In this document: positions 22,573-48,456 of the stretch, piece by piece | Position numbering within the stretch: position 1 is the stretch's first letter | Layout: every line of letters begins with the position of its first letter | NCBI GenBank assembly: GCA_007922225.1 | Contig: ML680045.1 | Coordinates: 55,806 to 119,805 of the forward strand | Source of the DNA: Emydura subglobosa | Taxonomy: Eukaryota; Chordata; Testudines; Chelidae | Length of the DNA: 64,000 bases | Reading direction: 5' to 3' | The notes under the pieces: generated by a model | Told to the model about the DNA's origin: nothing | What the model saw: only the letters and a program-made list of their open reading frames with translations | Database searches by the model: none | Position numbers and translations under genes: made by a program

Positions 22573-23000
22573 TGTAGCAAGCTGGGTGGCTGGGGCCCCT
22601 GTTTTCCTCCACAGGGTCCACTCCCCTGGGCCCAAAGGACTCACCATGCCTTCTCTGGTTCCAGTTACCCGTGCCCCTTTATTTACATTGCAGACAACAC
22701 AGTTCCACACTCTGCGCCAGACACTCTAGGAGCTTGGAGGCTCAGGGTTCTGCTTCAGTCCTGGCCCACCAGCAGCCTATCTTGCAGACTTCCCCTGCCT
22801 GGTTGGCCATGCCCCTTTTGGCCTCTGGCACTGGCTTATTTATCTCCCTGAGCCAGGTCACCATCTGTTCTCTTTTCCCTCGTTAGACCAGGGTTCTGAC
22901 TCAGCCTAATCAAGCCGCAACTGTTACCTGCTCTGCCGGAGCCCCTTAGGCCATGGCCAACAGAGGCAGAGAGGCATTTACCATCCTATGCTCTGTTACA
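22573..23000 (-). mobile_element. Solo LTR (428 bp)
   Basis: TG at 22573 and CA at 22999-23000 are flanked by identical caccc copies at 22568-22572 and 23001-23005. On the minus strand it starts TGTAACAGAGC, has a weak ATAAATAA TATA-like site near 22845, and an AATAAA polyadenylation signal near 22684-22679, which sets its direction. No internal genes remain. It is a different family from the LTR at 20159. Confidence 0.8.
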
Positions 23001-23517
23001 CACCCCTTCCCTGCCCCCTCCCCCTCTGTTGCATCCGAGGGATGATTATATCATATAGTAGCACCATGTGCATCCCTTAGTCTCTGCTTCTATGTAGTCC
23101 CTAGTACATGAACCCAGGGTTTTCATGGTTTCGCACCTTGTGTTGTCATTTCTATTTGTGGAAAATGAATTCAGAATGGTTGAACAACTCTGTCAGATCT
23201 CTATTTCCTCCTCATGCTAGTTATGGCTTCGGACAGCCACTCTACATTCACTTTTCATGATGTAAAACCCAGGAGATGTTAAAAGTAATTGGCAAATCAA
23301 CTCTGGTGATGACACTGCATTAAAATTGTTGCAGTGGGGGGAGAACAAATGTTTGAGGTCATGTTAGTTGCCATATATGTTGTGTGATCCGAAAAGCAGT
23401 TTGCTGTATCACTAAAGAGTGGTTGGTTCAGATCCCCATCTGACGTAAATCAGGCTAGCGCCATTGGTGTCAATGGGGAAGATTTTGAGTTGGTGTAAAT
23501 GTGCGTAGCTCTGTTCA

Positions 23518-23612
23518 AATCATAGAATCATAGAATATTAGAGTTGGAAGGGACCTCAGGAGGTCATCTAGTCCAACCCCCTGCTCAAAGCAGGACTAAC
23601 CTCAGCTATATA
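23518..23612 (-). mobile_element. CR1 3' tail fragment
   Basis: The reverse complement of the young CR1 3' end: 'aatcatagaatcatagaata', then the 'aaccccctgctcaaagcagg' block, stopping at 'ctcagctatataatc'. Under 100 bp remain. Confidence 0.85.
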
Positions 23613-23689
23613 ATCAATGGAGAGTGATCCAAATCGATGGAGAGTGATCCTCAAATGACGTAAATAGGCAGCTCAGATGACATATTGGT

Positions 23690-24715
23690 TGATCACAGGA
23701 TGACTATGAGCCACCAATGTGATGTGGCCGTGAGAAAAGCTAATTTGATCCTTGAATGCATCAGATGAGATATTTCCAGTAGATATAAGGAAGTGTTAGT
23801 ACCGTTATACAAGGCACTGATGAGACCTCACCTGGAATACTGTGTGCAGTTCTGGTCCCTCATGTCTAAGAAAGATTAATTCAAACTGGAACAGGTGCAG
23901 AGAAGGGCTACTAGGATGATCTGAGGAATGGAAAATATGCCTTATGAGAGGAGACTCAAAGAGCTAGGCTTCTTTAGCTTCTCCAAAGGAAGGTTGAGAG
24001 CAGATATGATTGCTCTCTACATCAGAGGGATAAATAGCAGGGAGGGAGAGGAATTATTTAAGTTCAGCACCAATGTGGACACAAGAACTAATAGATATAA
24101 ACTGGCCATCAGGAAGATTAGACTTCAAATTAGACACAGGTTTCTAACCAGCAGAGGAATGAAGTTCTGGAATAGCCTTCCACAGGGGAGCAGTGGGGGC
24201 AAAAAACCTATCTGGCTTAAAAACTCACCTTGATAAATTTATGGAGGGGATGGTATGATGGGACAGCAATTGACTGTCTGGCAATTGACTGATCTTTGAC
24301 TACTGGTGGTAGATATGCCACTGGCCTGTGAAGGGACATTAGATGGGGCTGGTTCTAATTTAATACAAATAATTTGTTCATGGGTGTCTGGCTGGTGAGT
24401 CTTGCCGACATGCTCAGGGTTTAACTGATGGCCATATTTGGGGTCAAGAAGGAATTTTTTCCCAGAGCAGATAGGCAAAGGTTCTGGGGTTTTCTCCCCT
24501 TCCTCTGTAGCATTGGGCACAGCTCACTTGATGGTAGATTCTCTGTCCCTTAAAGTCTTTAAACCATGATTTGAGGACTTTAATAACTCCTTCATAGGCC
24601 AGGGGTCTATTACAGGAGTGGGTGGGTGAAGTTCTGTGGCCTGTGTTGTTCAGGAGGTCAGACTAGATGATCATATTGGGACCTTCTGACCTTAGCGTCT
24701 CTGAGTCTATGAAGT
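23690..24715 (+). mobile_element. CR1-type LINE, 3' part with long 3'UTR (distinct subfamily)
   Basis: It starts in the RT C-terminal region ([10 protein letters not shown] equivalent at about 23830). The frame 23928-24233 keeps MPYERRLKELGFFSFSKGRL and the RxxxGxxFWNSLP terminal block. It then has a roughly 480-bp 3'UTR ending with 'gtctctgagtctatgaa'. The long 3'UTR and divergent coding words separate it from the younger CR1s nearby. Stops break the frame. Confidence 0.85.
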
Positions 24716-25490
24716 CAGTGGAGCTATGGAACCTTTCGCCAGCCGAGAGTCTGGATGTAACCATCCAAAGGAGTGGTTCTTCATTGTTAGACTGGTGGTT
24801 CCCCATCGTCTTTATTCTGGGGTAACTTCATAAGGAAATGAGCAACAGCATCTCATGAGTCAGTTTTGCCTCCCAACACTCCAGTGCCCCTGCAGGCAAA
24901 TCTGTGAGTTACTAACCTAGAAGACTATAAAAACACATCTAATTATGTACTGATGTTGGACATCATGCAGCAAGGGCTCAGATCCTTGGCTGGTGTCAAT
25001 TAGTGTCCTTCTCTTGACTTGCTGATCCACTCCAGCTGAGGATCAGGCCTGCACTATAGCTAACTCCAGGCCATTTACATATCCAGGCAATGCACAAGCC
25101 AGTAAAGCACTGCCGGTTTAGTTAGGCTGGCCCTGTGTGACTGCCCCAAATTCAGACTGATTTATTCATAGTGCAGTAAGAAGCTGTCAAGACAACACTG
25201 CTGGGCAAATACTCAGTAAGGGGCTGACACTAGACTAGACTCAAAAGCTAAAGGACTTTTAAGTTTCCATTCTTTTTCGTGACTTTCTTATTACAATATC
25301 ACCATCTAGAGGCCACAGTGTGCCAAGCACTGTACAGCCAGCTCTTCTCTTGAAAGGTTTATTTCGGCCAGAGGGAACAAGATGCCCTGTGTCATAGGAG
25401 ACCTGGCACACATGGCACAAGTTTCAGATGTCTGTAAGAGGGCTGTAAGAGGGTTCAGGGCCAACAGAACTGTACATTTCTTTGGGAAAA
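24716..25490. other. Gene-free stretch between CR1 copies
   Basis: I see no gene, RNA or repeat ends that I can support here. Confidence 0.4.
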
Positions 25491-25493
25491 TCA

Positions 25494-27190
25494 GGGCTGT
25501 GAGATGTACTCAATGCCTTTTTTGCCTCTGTCTTCCCAGACAAGATCAGCTCCCAGACTGCTGTACTTGGTGGCACAGAATGGGAAGGAGGCGAACATCC
25601 TGCAGTGCTGAAGGAACAGGTCCAAGACTGTTTAGAAGGATTGGACATTCACAAGTCCATGGAGCCGGATGCAATGCACCCGAGGGTGCTGAGGGAGTTG
25701 GCTGAGGTGATTTCAAAGCCATTGGCTATTATCTTTGAAAGCTCGTGCCAACAGGGGGAGGTCCCTGAGGACTGGAAAAAAGCAAATATAGTGCCCATCT
25801 TCAAAAAAGGAAGGAAAGAGGATCCAGGGAACTACAGACCGGTCAGCCTCACTTCAATCCCTGGAAAAATCATGGAGCAGGTCCTTAAGAAATCCATTTT
25901 AAGGCACTTGGAAGAGAGGAAGGTGATTGGGAACAGTCAACACGGATTCACCAAGGGAAAGTCATGCCTGACCAACCTGATTGCTTTCTATGATGAGGTG
26001 ACCGGCTCTGTGGATGTAGGGAAGGCGGTGGATGTGATATACCTTGACTTTAGCAAAGCTTTTGATACGGTCTCTCAAAGTATTCTTATCAGCAAGTTAA
26101 AGAAGTATGGGTTGGATGAATGGACTATAAAATGGATAGAGAACTGGCTAGAGCATAGGGCTCAACGAGTAGTGATCAATGGCCCCATGTCTAGCTGGCA
26201 ACCGGTCACAAGCGGAGTTCCCCAGGGGTCGGTCCTGGGGCCGGTTTTGTTCAACATCTTTATTAATGATCTGGAGGATGGGGTAGATTGCACCCTCAGC
26301 AAGTTTGCGGACGACACTAAACTGGGGGGAGTGGTAGATACCCTGGAAGGTAGGGATAGGATACAGAGTGACCTAAACAAACTGGAGGATTGGGCCAAAA
26401 GAAATCTAATGAGGTTCAACAAAGATAAGTGCAGAGTCCTCCACTTAGGAAGGAAGAACCCCATGCACATCTATAGACTGGGGACTGACGAGCTGGGCAG
26501 CAGCTCTGCAGAAAAGGACCTGGGGGTAACAGTGGATAAAAAGCTGGATATGTGTCAGCAGTGTGCCCTGGTTGTCAAGAAGGCTAATAGCATATTGGGC
26601 TGCATTAGGAGGGGCATTGCCAGCAGGTCACGGGAAGTGATTATTCCCCTCTATTTTGCATTGGTGAGGCCGCATTTAGAATATTGTGTCCAGTTTTGGG
26701 CCCCCCACTACAAAAAGGATGTGGACAAGTTGGAGAGAGTGCAGCGGAGAGCAACAAAAATGATTAGGGGGCTGGAGCACAGGACTTACGAGGAGAGGCT
26801 GAGGGAACTGAGCTTGTTTAGTCTGCAAAAGAGAAGAGTGAGGGGGGATTTGATAGCGGCCTTTAACTACCTGAAAGGGGGTTCCAGGGAGGATGGGGCT
26901 AGGCTGTTCTCGGTGGTGGCAGATGACAGAACAAGGAGCAACGGTCTCAAGTTGCAGGGCAGGAGGTCTAGGTTGGACATTAGGAAAAAGTTTTTTACTA
27001 GGAGGGCGGTGAAGCACTGGAATGGGTTACCTAGGGAGGTGGTGGAATCTCCATCCTTAGAGGTTTTTAAGCTGAGGCTTGACAAAGCCCTGGTTGGGAT
27101 GATATAGCTGAGGTTAATCCTGCTTTGAGCAGGGGGTTGGACTAGATGACCTCCTGAGGTCCCTTCCAACTCTAATACTCTATGATTCTA
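25494..27190 (+). mobile_element. Young CR1 LINE, 5'-truncated, reverse transcriptase frame open
   Basis: The RT frame is open from about 25497 to the stop at 27107, over 500 codons without interruption. Visible motifs are [13 protein letters not shown] (motif A), [15 protein letters not shown] (motif B) and the catalytic box FADDTKL (motif C), followed by the [16 protein letters not shown] block and the usual CR1 terminal domain. The 5' end, including the endonuclease and ORF1, is missing. The 3' end is the standard tail with 'tctaatactctatgattcta'. It is close in sequence to the 34, 44 and 58 kb copies. Confidence 0.93.
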
Positions 27191-28000
27191 AAGAATGGGA
27201 TAAAGTAATACCAGAGAACAAATTTATTGAAGAACACAGTAGATCGGCCTGGTGGGGGGACTGGCGCTATCCATGAAAGAAAGCATATCAGACAATGAAT
27301 GAAAACTAGCAGATGAACCAAATATAAAATGGAATGTCTCCGGATCATAAGAGCACGCTTTGTTAATAGCAATATAGTAGTAGGGATATACTCCCACCCA
27401 CCTGACCAGGATGGTGATAGGGACACTGAAATCATATGCCAGATTACAGACACTATAAAAGTAAAGTACTGAATAAAAATGGTGGATTTCAGCGAGCCAG
27501 CCCCATAGTGAGTATGTCATCTCAAGGTGGGATGCAGAGAACATTTTTCAAGGACCCTCACATGTAAGCATCTTGTTTCAGCTAGTCGTGGCACACACAA
27601 GAGGCTCCAGGAAAATACACAGCACAAATTAAAACACATAGAAAGAAAAGGAAAAAGACACAGAGTAGCAAAACAAAGTTAAAAGAACTGAAATCCTATT
27701 GAGGAAAATAGAAAGGCATTTAAATGGTGGGAAGTGACGTGTAAAAATATAACTGGGCAGGAGAAATAGGCATGGGAAAATAGGCACTGAAAAGTGAAAA
27801 ACAAAGGAAAAAATGTAAGAAGTCTCTCATCAGAAGCAGGAAGAGTTTTGCGGCAGTACCGGGGGGGGGGGGGAGGGGGTGTCCGCAGGTTTTGTCTGGT
27901 TTTGGCATCGGGCATGCAGCGTGACAGCAACAGAGGCAGGACAGGACAGGACCTGTGGCAGTCCTTGGGGGGGAAGGGTCGCAGGTTTGGTCAGCTGGAT
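27191..28000. other. Intergenic stretch upstream of the CpG island
   Basis: No supported gene. A G run with one interruption lies at 27859-27878. Open frames on the minus strand here have no recognisable domain. Confidence 0.4.
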
Positions 28001-28802
28001 CTTAAATGCCGGAAACAGAGACGGGCACCAAACACCGGCCCCTCCCCCCGCCTGCACTGGGGGCTCCCGACCCGGCTCTTCCCATCCCGCCCGCGGCCGA
28101 GGAACGTGTCGCTCACCGCAGCCGAGGAGCAGCCCCAGCCCCAGCCCCAGCAGCCGCGCCCGGGCAGAGAAGAGCGCCGCCAACGCCGGGGGACGGGACG
28201 GGAAGGCGGCGGCAGCAGCCGCGGAAAGTTCCCCGCGGGCGGGCGGGAGGCACTGGCGAGCGAGCGGCCGCTGCGGTCCCCGCCGTGCTCCGGACTCGCC
28301 TCCCCGCCGCCGCTGCGGTTCCAGGCCGCCCCCCGCCCCTCCTGCTGCTCAAAGGACGAGCCCCGCGCGCTGGGGCTATCACGGTGCCCCCCCGGCTGGG
28401 CTGATTGGTACGTCCCGCCCCGCCCCGCCCGAGGGCTGGGGGGGTCCGCGCAAGCCACTCGCCGCCGAGCCTGACTCGCTCTGACCCTGCGCCCCCGCCC
28501 CGCGTGTCGCTCCCTCTGCGCCCCCCCGCAGAGGGGTGACTCGCAGCCCCTCTTCGCCTCCCGCGGACGCTGGGCCGCCGTGGCGTTGCCCTTCGGTGGC
28601 GTCGCCGCCTCCCCCCGCCCGCTGCTCGCTCCGCTTCACGGGGCGGGGCATGGACAGCAGCAGGAGGCCAGGCCGCTGCAGGCACCTGCCGGCGGAGCTG
28701 AGCGCTTCTCCCGCGTCCCTCCCGCCCGCGGCTGCCATCGCTCAGCTGCCGGAGCCGCCCCTTCCTGCCCCCCAGCCCACGTGTGTCTGCAGCCGCCGAG
28801 CC

Positions 28803-42306
<13,504 letters not shown>

Positions 42307-42352
42307 ATGCGCTGAGTGTTGGAAAAGCTTTGATCACGCTCAGTGCCAGAGA

Positions 42353-42411
42353 AATAAATACCATAAAGTCCTTACTTGGGCTGATGATGATTTTTTTTCT
42401 TCTAAAATAAA
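42353..42411 (+). terminator. Polyadenylation signals of the zinc-finger gene
   Basis: AATAAA occurs at 42353-42358 and again at 42406-42411, 47 and 100 bases after the stop codon. Both are correctly placed for a short 3'UTR. The second is followed by a T-rich stretch. Confidence 0.6.
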
Positions 42412-42419
42412 TGATTTTG

Positions 42420-42966
42420 CTACTTTCCTCTTAAAGGCTCTTTGAAGTATTTGAACTATGTATGTTGTCTCTTGGGTCCCCCAGGTAGGTTGTCCCTTTT
42501 TCTCTCTTCTAGCTCACCATTTTTGTGTGAATTCTGTGCTCCTCTGTATCAGCTCCCTTGTTCTTTGAGGCATAGGAGCATGTGTCTCTCTTACCAGATA
42601 TGTCTATGAGCTGCGGGTTGGGGAGACAGTGTTACCCAGGGATTTTAGAACCAAAGCAGTGTTACTGTGTTTTTCTTTAGATGGAGTTAGGAATAAATGA
42701 ATGAGGACACAGCTTTTTTGTTTGATAAATGATCGGCACAAACAGGAGTGCTTTTACCTGAAATGACTTTGGATTAGATCTCAAGCACACACATCTATCC
42801 ACGTATGCTGCAAAAGTAGCTTTAGAGCATTTTAAATACTTGTATTCACCAATATTTGAAATGAGTTTGAGGAATCGACAATGAGGCTTTGAGGGACCTC
42901 CTTCCAGCCGGCAGCTGGGGCGTTTAGGTGTTTCATTTTTGTCCAAAGAAAAGTTCTCTCAGATTG
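42420..42966. other. 3' flank of the zinc-finger gene
   Basis: No supported gene. This may include part of a longer 3'UTR if the first polyadenylation signals are bypassed. Confidence 0.35.
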
Positions 42967-42974
42967 CTTTAAAA

Positions 42975-43291
42975 GAGGGCTCAACGAATTTGTTTTCAAG
43001 CTAGGACTCAGCCCCAAAATGAAGGAGCCACATAAGGTGGGCCCAGAGGGGGGGCCCTGGCTGGAGCGCAGCAGCTGCTCTCATCTCCGCTTCTCTCCCA
43101 CAATGTGGGCTCAGGGGCAAGGCGCCCTGGCTGGAGCGCCGTAGCTGCAGCGCCTCCCCTCCTGGCCCTGCTACATGGTGCAGTGGCGCCCTGGCCGGAG
43201 CATGGTGGCCGCTCCCCCCGCAAACCACTAGGCACCAGAACTAAATATCTAGGTCCCATGGTGACCTGGCGCCCGGGTTTGTCGAGCCCTG
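42975..43291. mobile_element. hAT-type MITE with 8-bp target duplication
   Basis: It is flanked by identical ctttaaaa at 42967-42974 and 43292-43299. The termini are gagggctcaacgaat (left) and, in reverse complement, cagggctcgacaaac (right), about 12 of 15 matching. The CAGGG-type end and 8-bp duplication fit hAT. The 317-bp body is GC-rich; open frames inside it are not genes. Confidence 0.85.
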
Positions 43292-43299
43292 CTTTAAAA

Positions 43300-44641
43300 T
43301 GATTTTTAAAAATCTCTAACTTGAACAAACCACGTAACATATAGTGGGTTACTCTAGAACCTCCTTATGGGTCCCAATCTTTTTAATTTTAGCAAACTAT
43401 TTTTTAATTCTTAAAGCATTTTCAGTTACAACAATAATAAAATGTTTAGGTTAGAGACACTTAAAACCAAGAACTTAAAACCAAGTTAGGGAGCGGGGAG
43501 CAAATCAGAGCAACTTTCTAGCAGTGTCCAGAAAAGGGAAAGCTGCCCAATAGGCACCATGGTAATGGGATCCTAATAAGGGAAGGCTACGTTCCCTGTC
43601 CCCAACCATCATTTCTCCCCTCCACCCCTGGACAAAGCATGTGTTAAAAGGCTGTTCTCTCTTCTTTCCCAGGCAGCATCTCTGTTAGGGAAGGCTCAGG
43701 ATTCCTCCCCCTAATTCTTCGCTTGTTGCTAGTCTGTTAAGGAACTTTATGGTCATTCCTGCCATGCAGATCACTGTATCTACTACGCACATTTCGTAGG
43801 AAATAACAAATGGGGGCGGGTCTAATTATATGCCTCCTCTATCCATTAATATTCATTTTATAACCATGTGTATCACCAAATCGGGGTTTTATGAGGCATG
43901 TAGAAGTGTGGGTGTTTTACATGTTATTGTAGATAAGTGGAAAGTAGTGAACTCAGGACTCACTTTGTTGGTCGGAGACAAAGGGGACTGAGTGGACGCG
44001 AAGCTGTAACCGAACAAAAGCTCCTCATCACTCCACCCAGCTCAATCTCTCTCTTCAACCGACCCTGCAACAATTGGAGGGAATTTTACACGGATATTCA
44101 ATCCGCCACTGAATGGGCTGGTTTCCCCTGGCTGGACATTCACGTGGCTAGCAGGGAGGCCTGGGTAATGTCATTTTCTGGGGTAAAAGAGCAGGGATGG
44201 AGTTAGAAGTCCCTTGGCAGAGAGGAAGAGGTGGCAGGGGTGTCTGGGAATGTGACTAGGAGGCGGTGGCTGGGGAGCTGCTGGGTTGGGCAGGGGGAGT
44301 AGCTGGGACTGGGAAACCAGGGGCTGGGCAGTCTCCATTGCTCCTCCCTTCCCTTCCTGTGCCCCTTCCAGGCCCTCTTGCCAGCAGAGAGTGGCCACCC
44401 CATCCCCACCCCAGAGGCAGCTGCATGTCCAGGCTCTCCCAACCACTGCCCACTAACCCACTTCCCATCTTGGAAATTACTCAGGGCAACAATTACCCAC
44501 CCAAACCAGGGCAAATTACTGTAGGTAAAAAAGGGTGGGAAAAACACCCCAAATCCGAGGAGATTTTAATTTAACAGTGGAGACGTGGGTAAAAAATTGG
44601 GGCAAAAGTCAGTGCAGGAGAGCAGAGAAAAGAACTTCTCA
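43300..44641. other. Gene-free stretch
   Basis: I see no supported gene. Open frames in 43940-44570 lack any domain or splice context. Confidence 0.35.
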
Positions 44642-44644
44642 ATA

Positions 44645-45862
44645 ATTGCTTTCTATGATGAGGTGACTGGCTCTGTGGATGTAGGGAAGGCGGTGGATGT
44701 GATATACCTTGACGTTAGCAAAGCTTTTGATACGGTCTCTCACAGTATTCTTATCAGCAAGTTGTAGTATGGGTTGGATGAATGGACTCTAAAATGGATA
44801 GAGAACTGGCTAGAGCATAGGGCTCAACGAGTAGTGATCAATGGCTCCATGTCTAGCTGGCAACCGGTCACAAGCGGAGTTCCCCAGGGGTTGGTCCTGT
44901 GGCCGGTTTTGTTCAACATCTTCATTAATGATCTGGAGGATGGGGTAGATTGCACCCTCAGCAAGTTTGCAGACGACACTAAGCTGGGGGGAGTGGTAGA
45001 TACCCTGGAGGGTAGGGATAGGATACAGAAGGACCTAAAGAAACTGGAGGATTGGGCCAAAAGAAATCTGATGAGGTTCAACAAGGACAAGTGCAGAGTC
45101 CTCCACTTAGGAAGGAAGAATCCCATGCACAGCTATAGACTGGGGACCGACAAACTGGGCAGCAGCTCTGCAGAAAAGGACCTGGGGGTAACAGTGGATA
45201 AAAAGCAGGATATGTCAGCAGTGTGCCCTGGTTGTCAAGAAGGCTAATGGCATATTGGGCTGCATTAGGAGGGGCATTGCCAGCAGGTCACAGGAAGTGA
45301 TTATTCCCCTCTATTCGGCATTGGTGAGGCCGCATTTAGAATATTGTGTCCAGTTTTGGGCCCCCCCACTACAAAAAGGATGTAGACAAGTTGCAGAGAG
45401 TGCAGCGGAGGGCAACCAAAATGATTAGGGGCTGGAGCACAGGACTTATGAGGAGAGGCTGAGGGAACTGGGCTTGTTTAGTCTGCAAAAGAGAAGAGTG
45501 AGGGGGGATTTGATAGCGGCCTTTAAGTACCTGAAAGGGGGTTCCAGGGAGGATGGGGCTAGGCTGTTCTCGGTGGTGGCAGATGACAGAACAAGGAGCA
45601 ATGGTCTCAAGTTGCAGGGCGGGAGGTCTAGGTTGGACATTAGGAAAAAGTTTTTCCCTAGGAGGGTGGTGAAGCACTGGAATGGGTTACCTAGGGAGAT
45701 GGTGGAATCCCCATCCTTAGAGGTTTTTAAGCTGAGGCTTGACAAAGCCCTGGCTGGGATGATATAGCTGAGGTTAGTCCTGCTTTGAGCAGGGGGTTGG
45801 ACTAGATACCTCCTGAGGTCCCTTCCAACTCTAATATTCTATGATTCTATGATTCTAATTTG
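44645..45862 (+). mobile_element. Young CR1 LINE, 5'-truncated, several frame breaks
   Basis: It starts at [20 protein letters not shown] in RT. Motif A is altered (LDVSKAFDTV), motif B is altered ([15 protein letters not shown]), and motif C FADDTKL is intact. Frame breaks occur at about 44765 (premature TAG), 45215 and 45430. The 3' end has two copies of the 8-bp attctatg unit (45836-45858). Confidence 0.92.
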
Positions 45863-46731
45863 AGAGAAAAGAAGTAAAAAATCATCAGGCATTTTTCTAT
45901 CTAGCGAGAAAGGGGGAGCCTGGGGCAGAATGTTACCACCGTTAGAGAGAGCAGGGGTAAAGCAGAGGGGATTTCATTTCCCCCTTTCTCTCCCCCTCCT
46001 CTGTCATCACCTGCTCTTCTCCTCTCTCTGTAATTCCCTGACTGCACAGAAATGGTGACATTTCCATCTACCCCTTCACACACGTCTCTCCCCTCTCTCC
46101 TCTCCCTTGCAGCTTGTGCTTGTATTTTTAACCCTTCCTGACAAACAATAAACTCCAGCTCCAGCCCAGACACAGGATAAAGAAGAAACCCCAGTTGGGG
46201 ACTGGTTTCTTCCCCTCCTTCCTCCCCCAGTTTAGCCCCAAGAGGGTCAGATCCTGGCAGGGGCAGAGGGTTACTTTATGTTACAGCTCCTCAGAGCCCC
46301 AGGCCGGGAGCAGATTCTCAGGGGCTGCCTGCAAGAGCGCACCGTAGTTCCCAGGGACATTTGTGCCCAGTCACTTTCCTGCCCCTCCCCACAGCTGGGT
46401 CTCTCTCAATTTCCCACGGGCTGCTGCCAGCTGCAGAAAGTCCCTGGGGCGGGGCACAGCGGGGCTTTAAGGAAGGTCTCTGCCAGCACAGACCCCTCTG
46501 CTCAGCCCCGGCTCCCACATCGCACTGGGGGCAGCTACAGCAGCGTCGCACTCACCCAGGTGCCGCACGGGGCTGATCACACGCTGCTCTTCTTTTGTGC
46601 TCCCAGACTCCAGCTGCTGCTTCCTTCTCTCCCTGGAGCACCCGCTGCTCTTCCCTAAAGAAAGGTGAAGGGAGGGGCAGGGATAGGGGGGAGGGGGCCG
46701 CATGTGCCTGACCCGCACCAGGCGCCAGGTG

Positions 46732-46750
46732 TTGTGGGAAATGTAGTCTG
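46732..46750 (-). promoter_or_regulatory. ZNF143/Staf-like motif
   Basis: On the minus strand the sequence reads cagactacatttcccacaa, close to the ACTACAnTTCCCA core of ZNF143-bound promoters. It lies in a locally GC-rich segment. No transcript start or exon is evident nearby, so it may be repeat-borne or a chance match. Confidence 0.35.
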
Positions 46751-48420
46751 TGTGAGTTCTGCATCTGCATGTAGGTCTGTTTCCTCCCCACCACTCTAGG
46801 TTGCGAGCTGGGCCTGCCAAGAGCTGGCGACTCAGAGGGACAGGCTGGCTGGGCTCCAATCTGTCATTGCAGCAGCCTCTGGTGGTGAGAGAGACGCTTT
46901 CAAGTCACACAGAACTCGTCTTCAGGTCCGGGAGAGGCTGCGACTAACGCCCTGCCCGAGTTAGCAGCCCGGCTCTTAATTCCTGTCAAGCGGGTTGAAT
47001 AGGAAGCCTCCCTCCCTTGACTCCCACCCTTAACCACTGCACCTGAATGAATACAACTGGAGAGGGAATGCAGCCCACGAGTACTCTGGGCAATATGCAT
47101 ATGGTGCAAAGCAATACAAGTTATTAAACAGCAATCAACTGAGAAAATAAAGAAAAGATGAGAAAGGTTAAAGGAAAACACCTAACACCAGCCCCTGGGC
47201 CCAGGGACACCACACACAGCATCTCTGGGGTGTAAGGGCTATTCAGTCTGTTTCTCACACGTTACAGGCCTCCTGCCTAGGACCTGGTTGTGTTGCAGGG
47301 ATGCCGAGTCAGACACGTGCTCTCGAGGTGGCCACACACCCCCAGGATCTACATGGCAGGGTCCTATTGCAGAGTTTAGGTTGGCTGGTGCAACACCACT
47401 CCCTTACAGAACCACCATTTCAGCAAAACTCAAACTTCTCTAAACCAGGAAATGCAGTTAAGGTTGCCCCCATCACCTTAACTGAGTCCTCTTTCACCAA
47501 TGTCCCAGTAACACACACATATTTTCTCTGCCAACATCCTGCTGTCTGAAATTTGCAATCTTTTCTTCATCACCTTTTACAATCCTTCAAACCAGACCTC
47601 CAACCTCATCTCTGACTGATGAGAGAAAACACCGGGGCAAGCCAGACTGGGGTAGGGGCTTGGCATGGTCCTCCAGTGATAGCAGAGCAAGACCCCTGAT
47701 CCCTACTCAGATCAGCCCCACCTCATTGATCCCTCTTCTCTCACACATTGCACAACCTCACCCCCCAATCCTCAAAAGCATGGATAGGGGAGTTTATTTT
47801 TTCTTGTGATCACCTGAGCTCCCCCTCCCCACCTGGACACAGTTGGGGCAGAGACTGATGCTCCCTCCATCACTTCCCTTTGGGAACCAATGTGCTAATT
47901 TAGAGGAGGATAAGAAAGCTCAGATGTGGAGTGGCTGATCTCCCTCCAGATTCTCCACAGTTCCAGCACAGGTTGCTTATTGAAAGAAGTGACTCAATAT
48001 CCCACTTCTACGTTTTATTAACTGGAACAAAGAAAATCAACACACATAACAAAGGTTAAATGACTGTCAACACTACTCAGCTAACTAAGGGTTAAACAGT
48101 ACAGTTGTAAATTCTGGTCAAATCAGTAAATCAGCAAGCGAACAGTGATGTTGTGTTGGAATCAAGTCATCAATTTAGTCAAACCATCAGATTGGTTTCA
48201 GTATAACCAGAGATTTTCACCCAGGTAGGATATCCAGATTTAGCAAGTTGAATATTTCAATACTGGAACAATTGATGATGAACAATTCATATGTGACAGG
48301 TACATTTCTTGGAATGGTGACTCATAGGTGAGGAGCAGCATTCAGTGCATTTCACAGGGTTGAGTTTTAAGGCTATTAAGATTTGGAGAACTATCCTTTC
48401 TCGCATTTCCCTTGTTTGGA

Positions 48421-48423
<3 letters not shown>

Positions 48424-48454
<31 letters not shown>
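48424..48454. repeat. (CA)n microsatellite
   Basis: About 15 uninterrupted CA units, a likely length-polymorphic site. Confidence 0.95.

Positions 48455-48456
<2 letters not shown>

Noticed and set aside
26162..27169. Minus-strand frames of about 100 codons opposite CR1 RT, repeated at the 34, 44 and 60 kb copies
   Set aside because: They recur only because they mirror the CR1 coding strand; they are antisense shadows.
27224..27544. 106-codon minus-strand frame with hydrophobic segments after the 25 kb CR1
   Set aside because: No recognised family, no promoter or splice features, and composition-driven; not supported as a gene.
43008..43340. 110-codon minus-strand frame with Gly/Ala/Arg-rich sequence
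   Set aside because: It falls inside the hAT MITE defined by the 8-bp target duplication.
48424..48454. CRISPR-like repeat appearance of simple repeats in the window
   Set aside because: These are microsatellites and degenerate tandem arrays without unique spacers, in a vertebrate genome.
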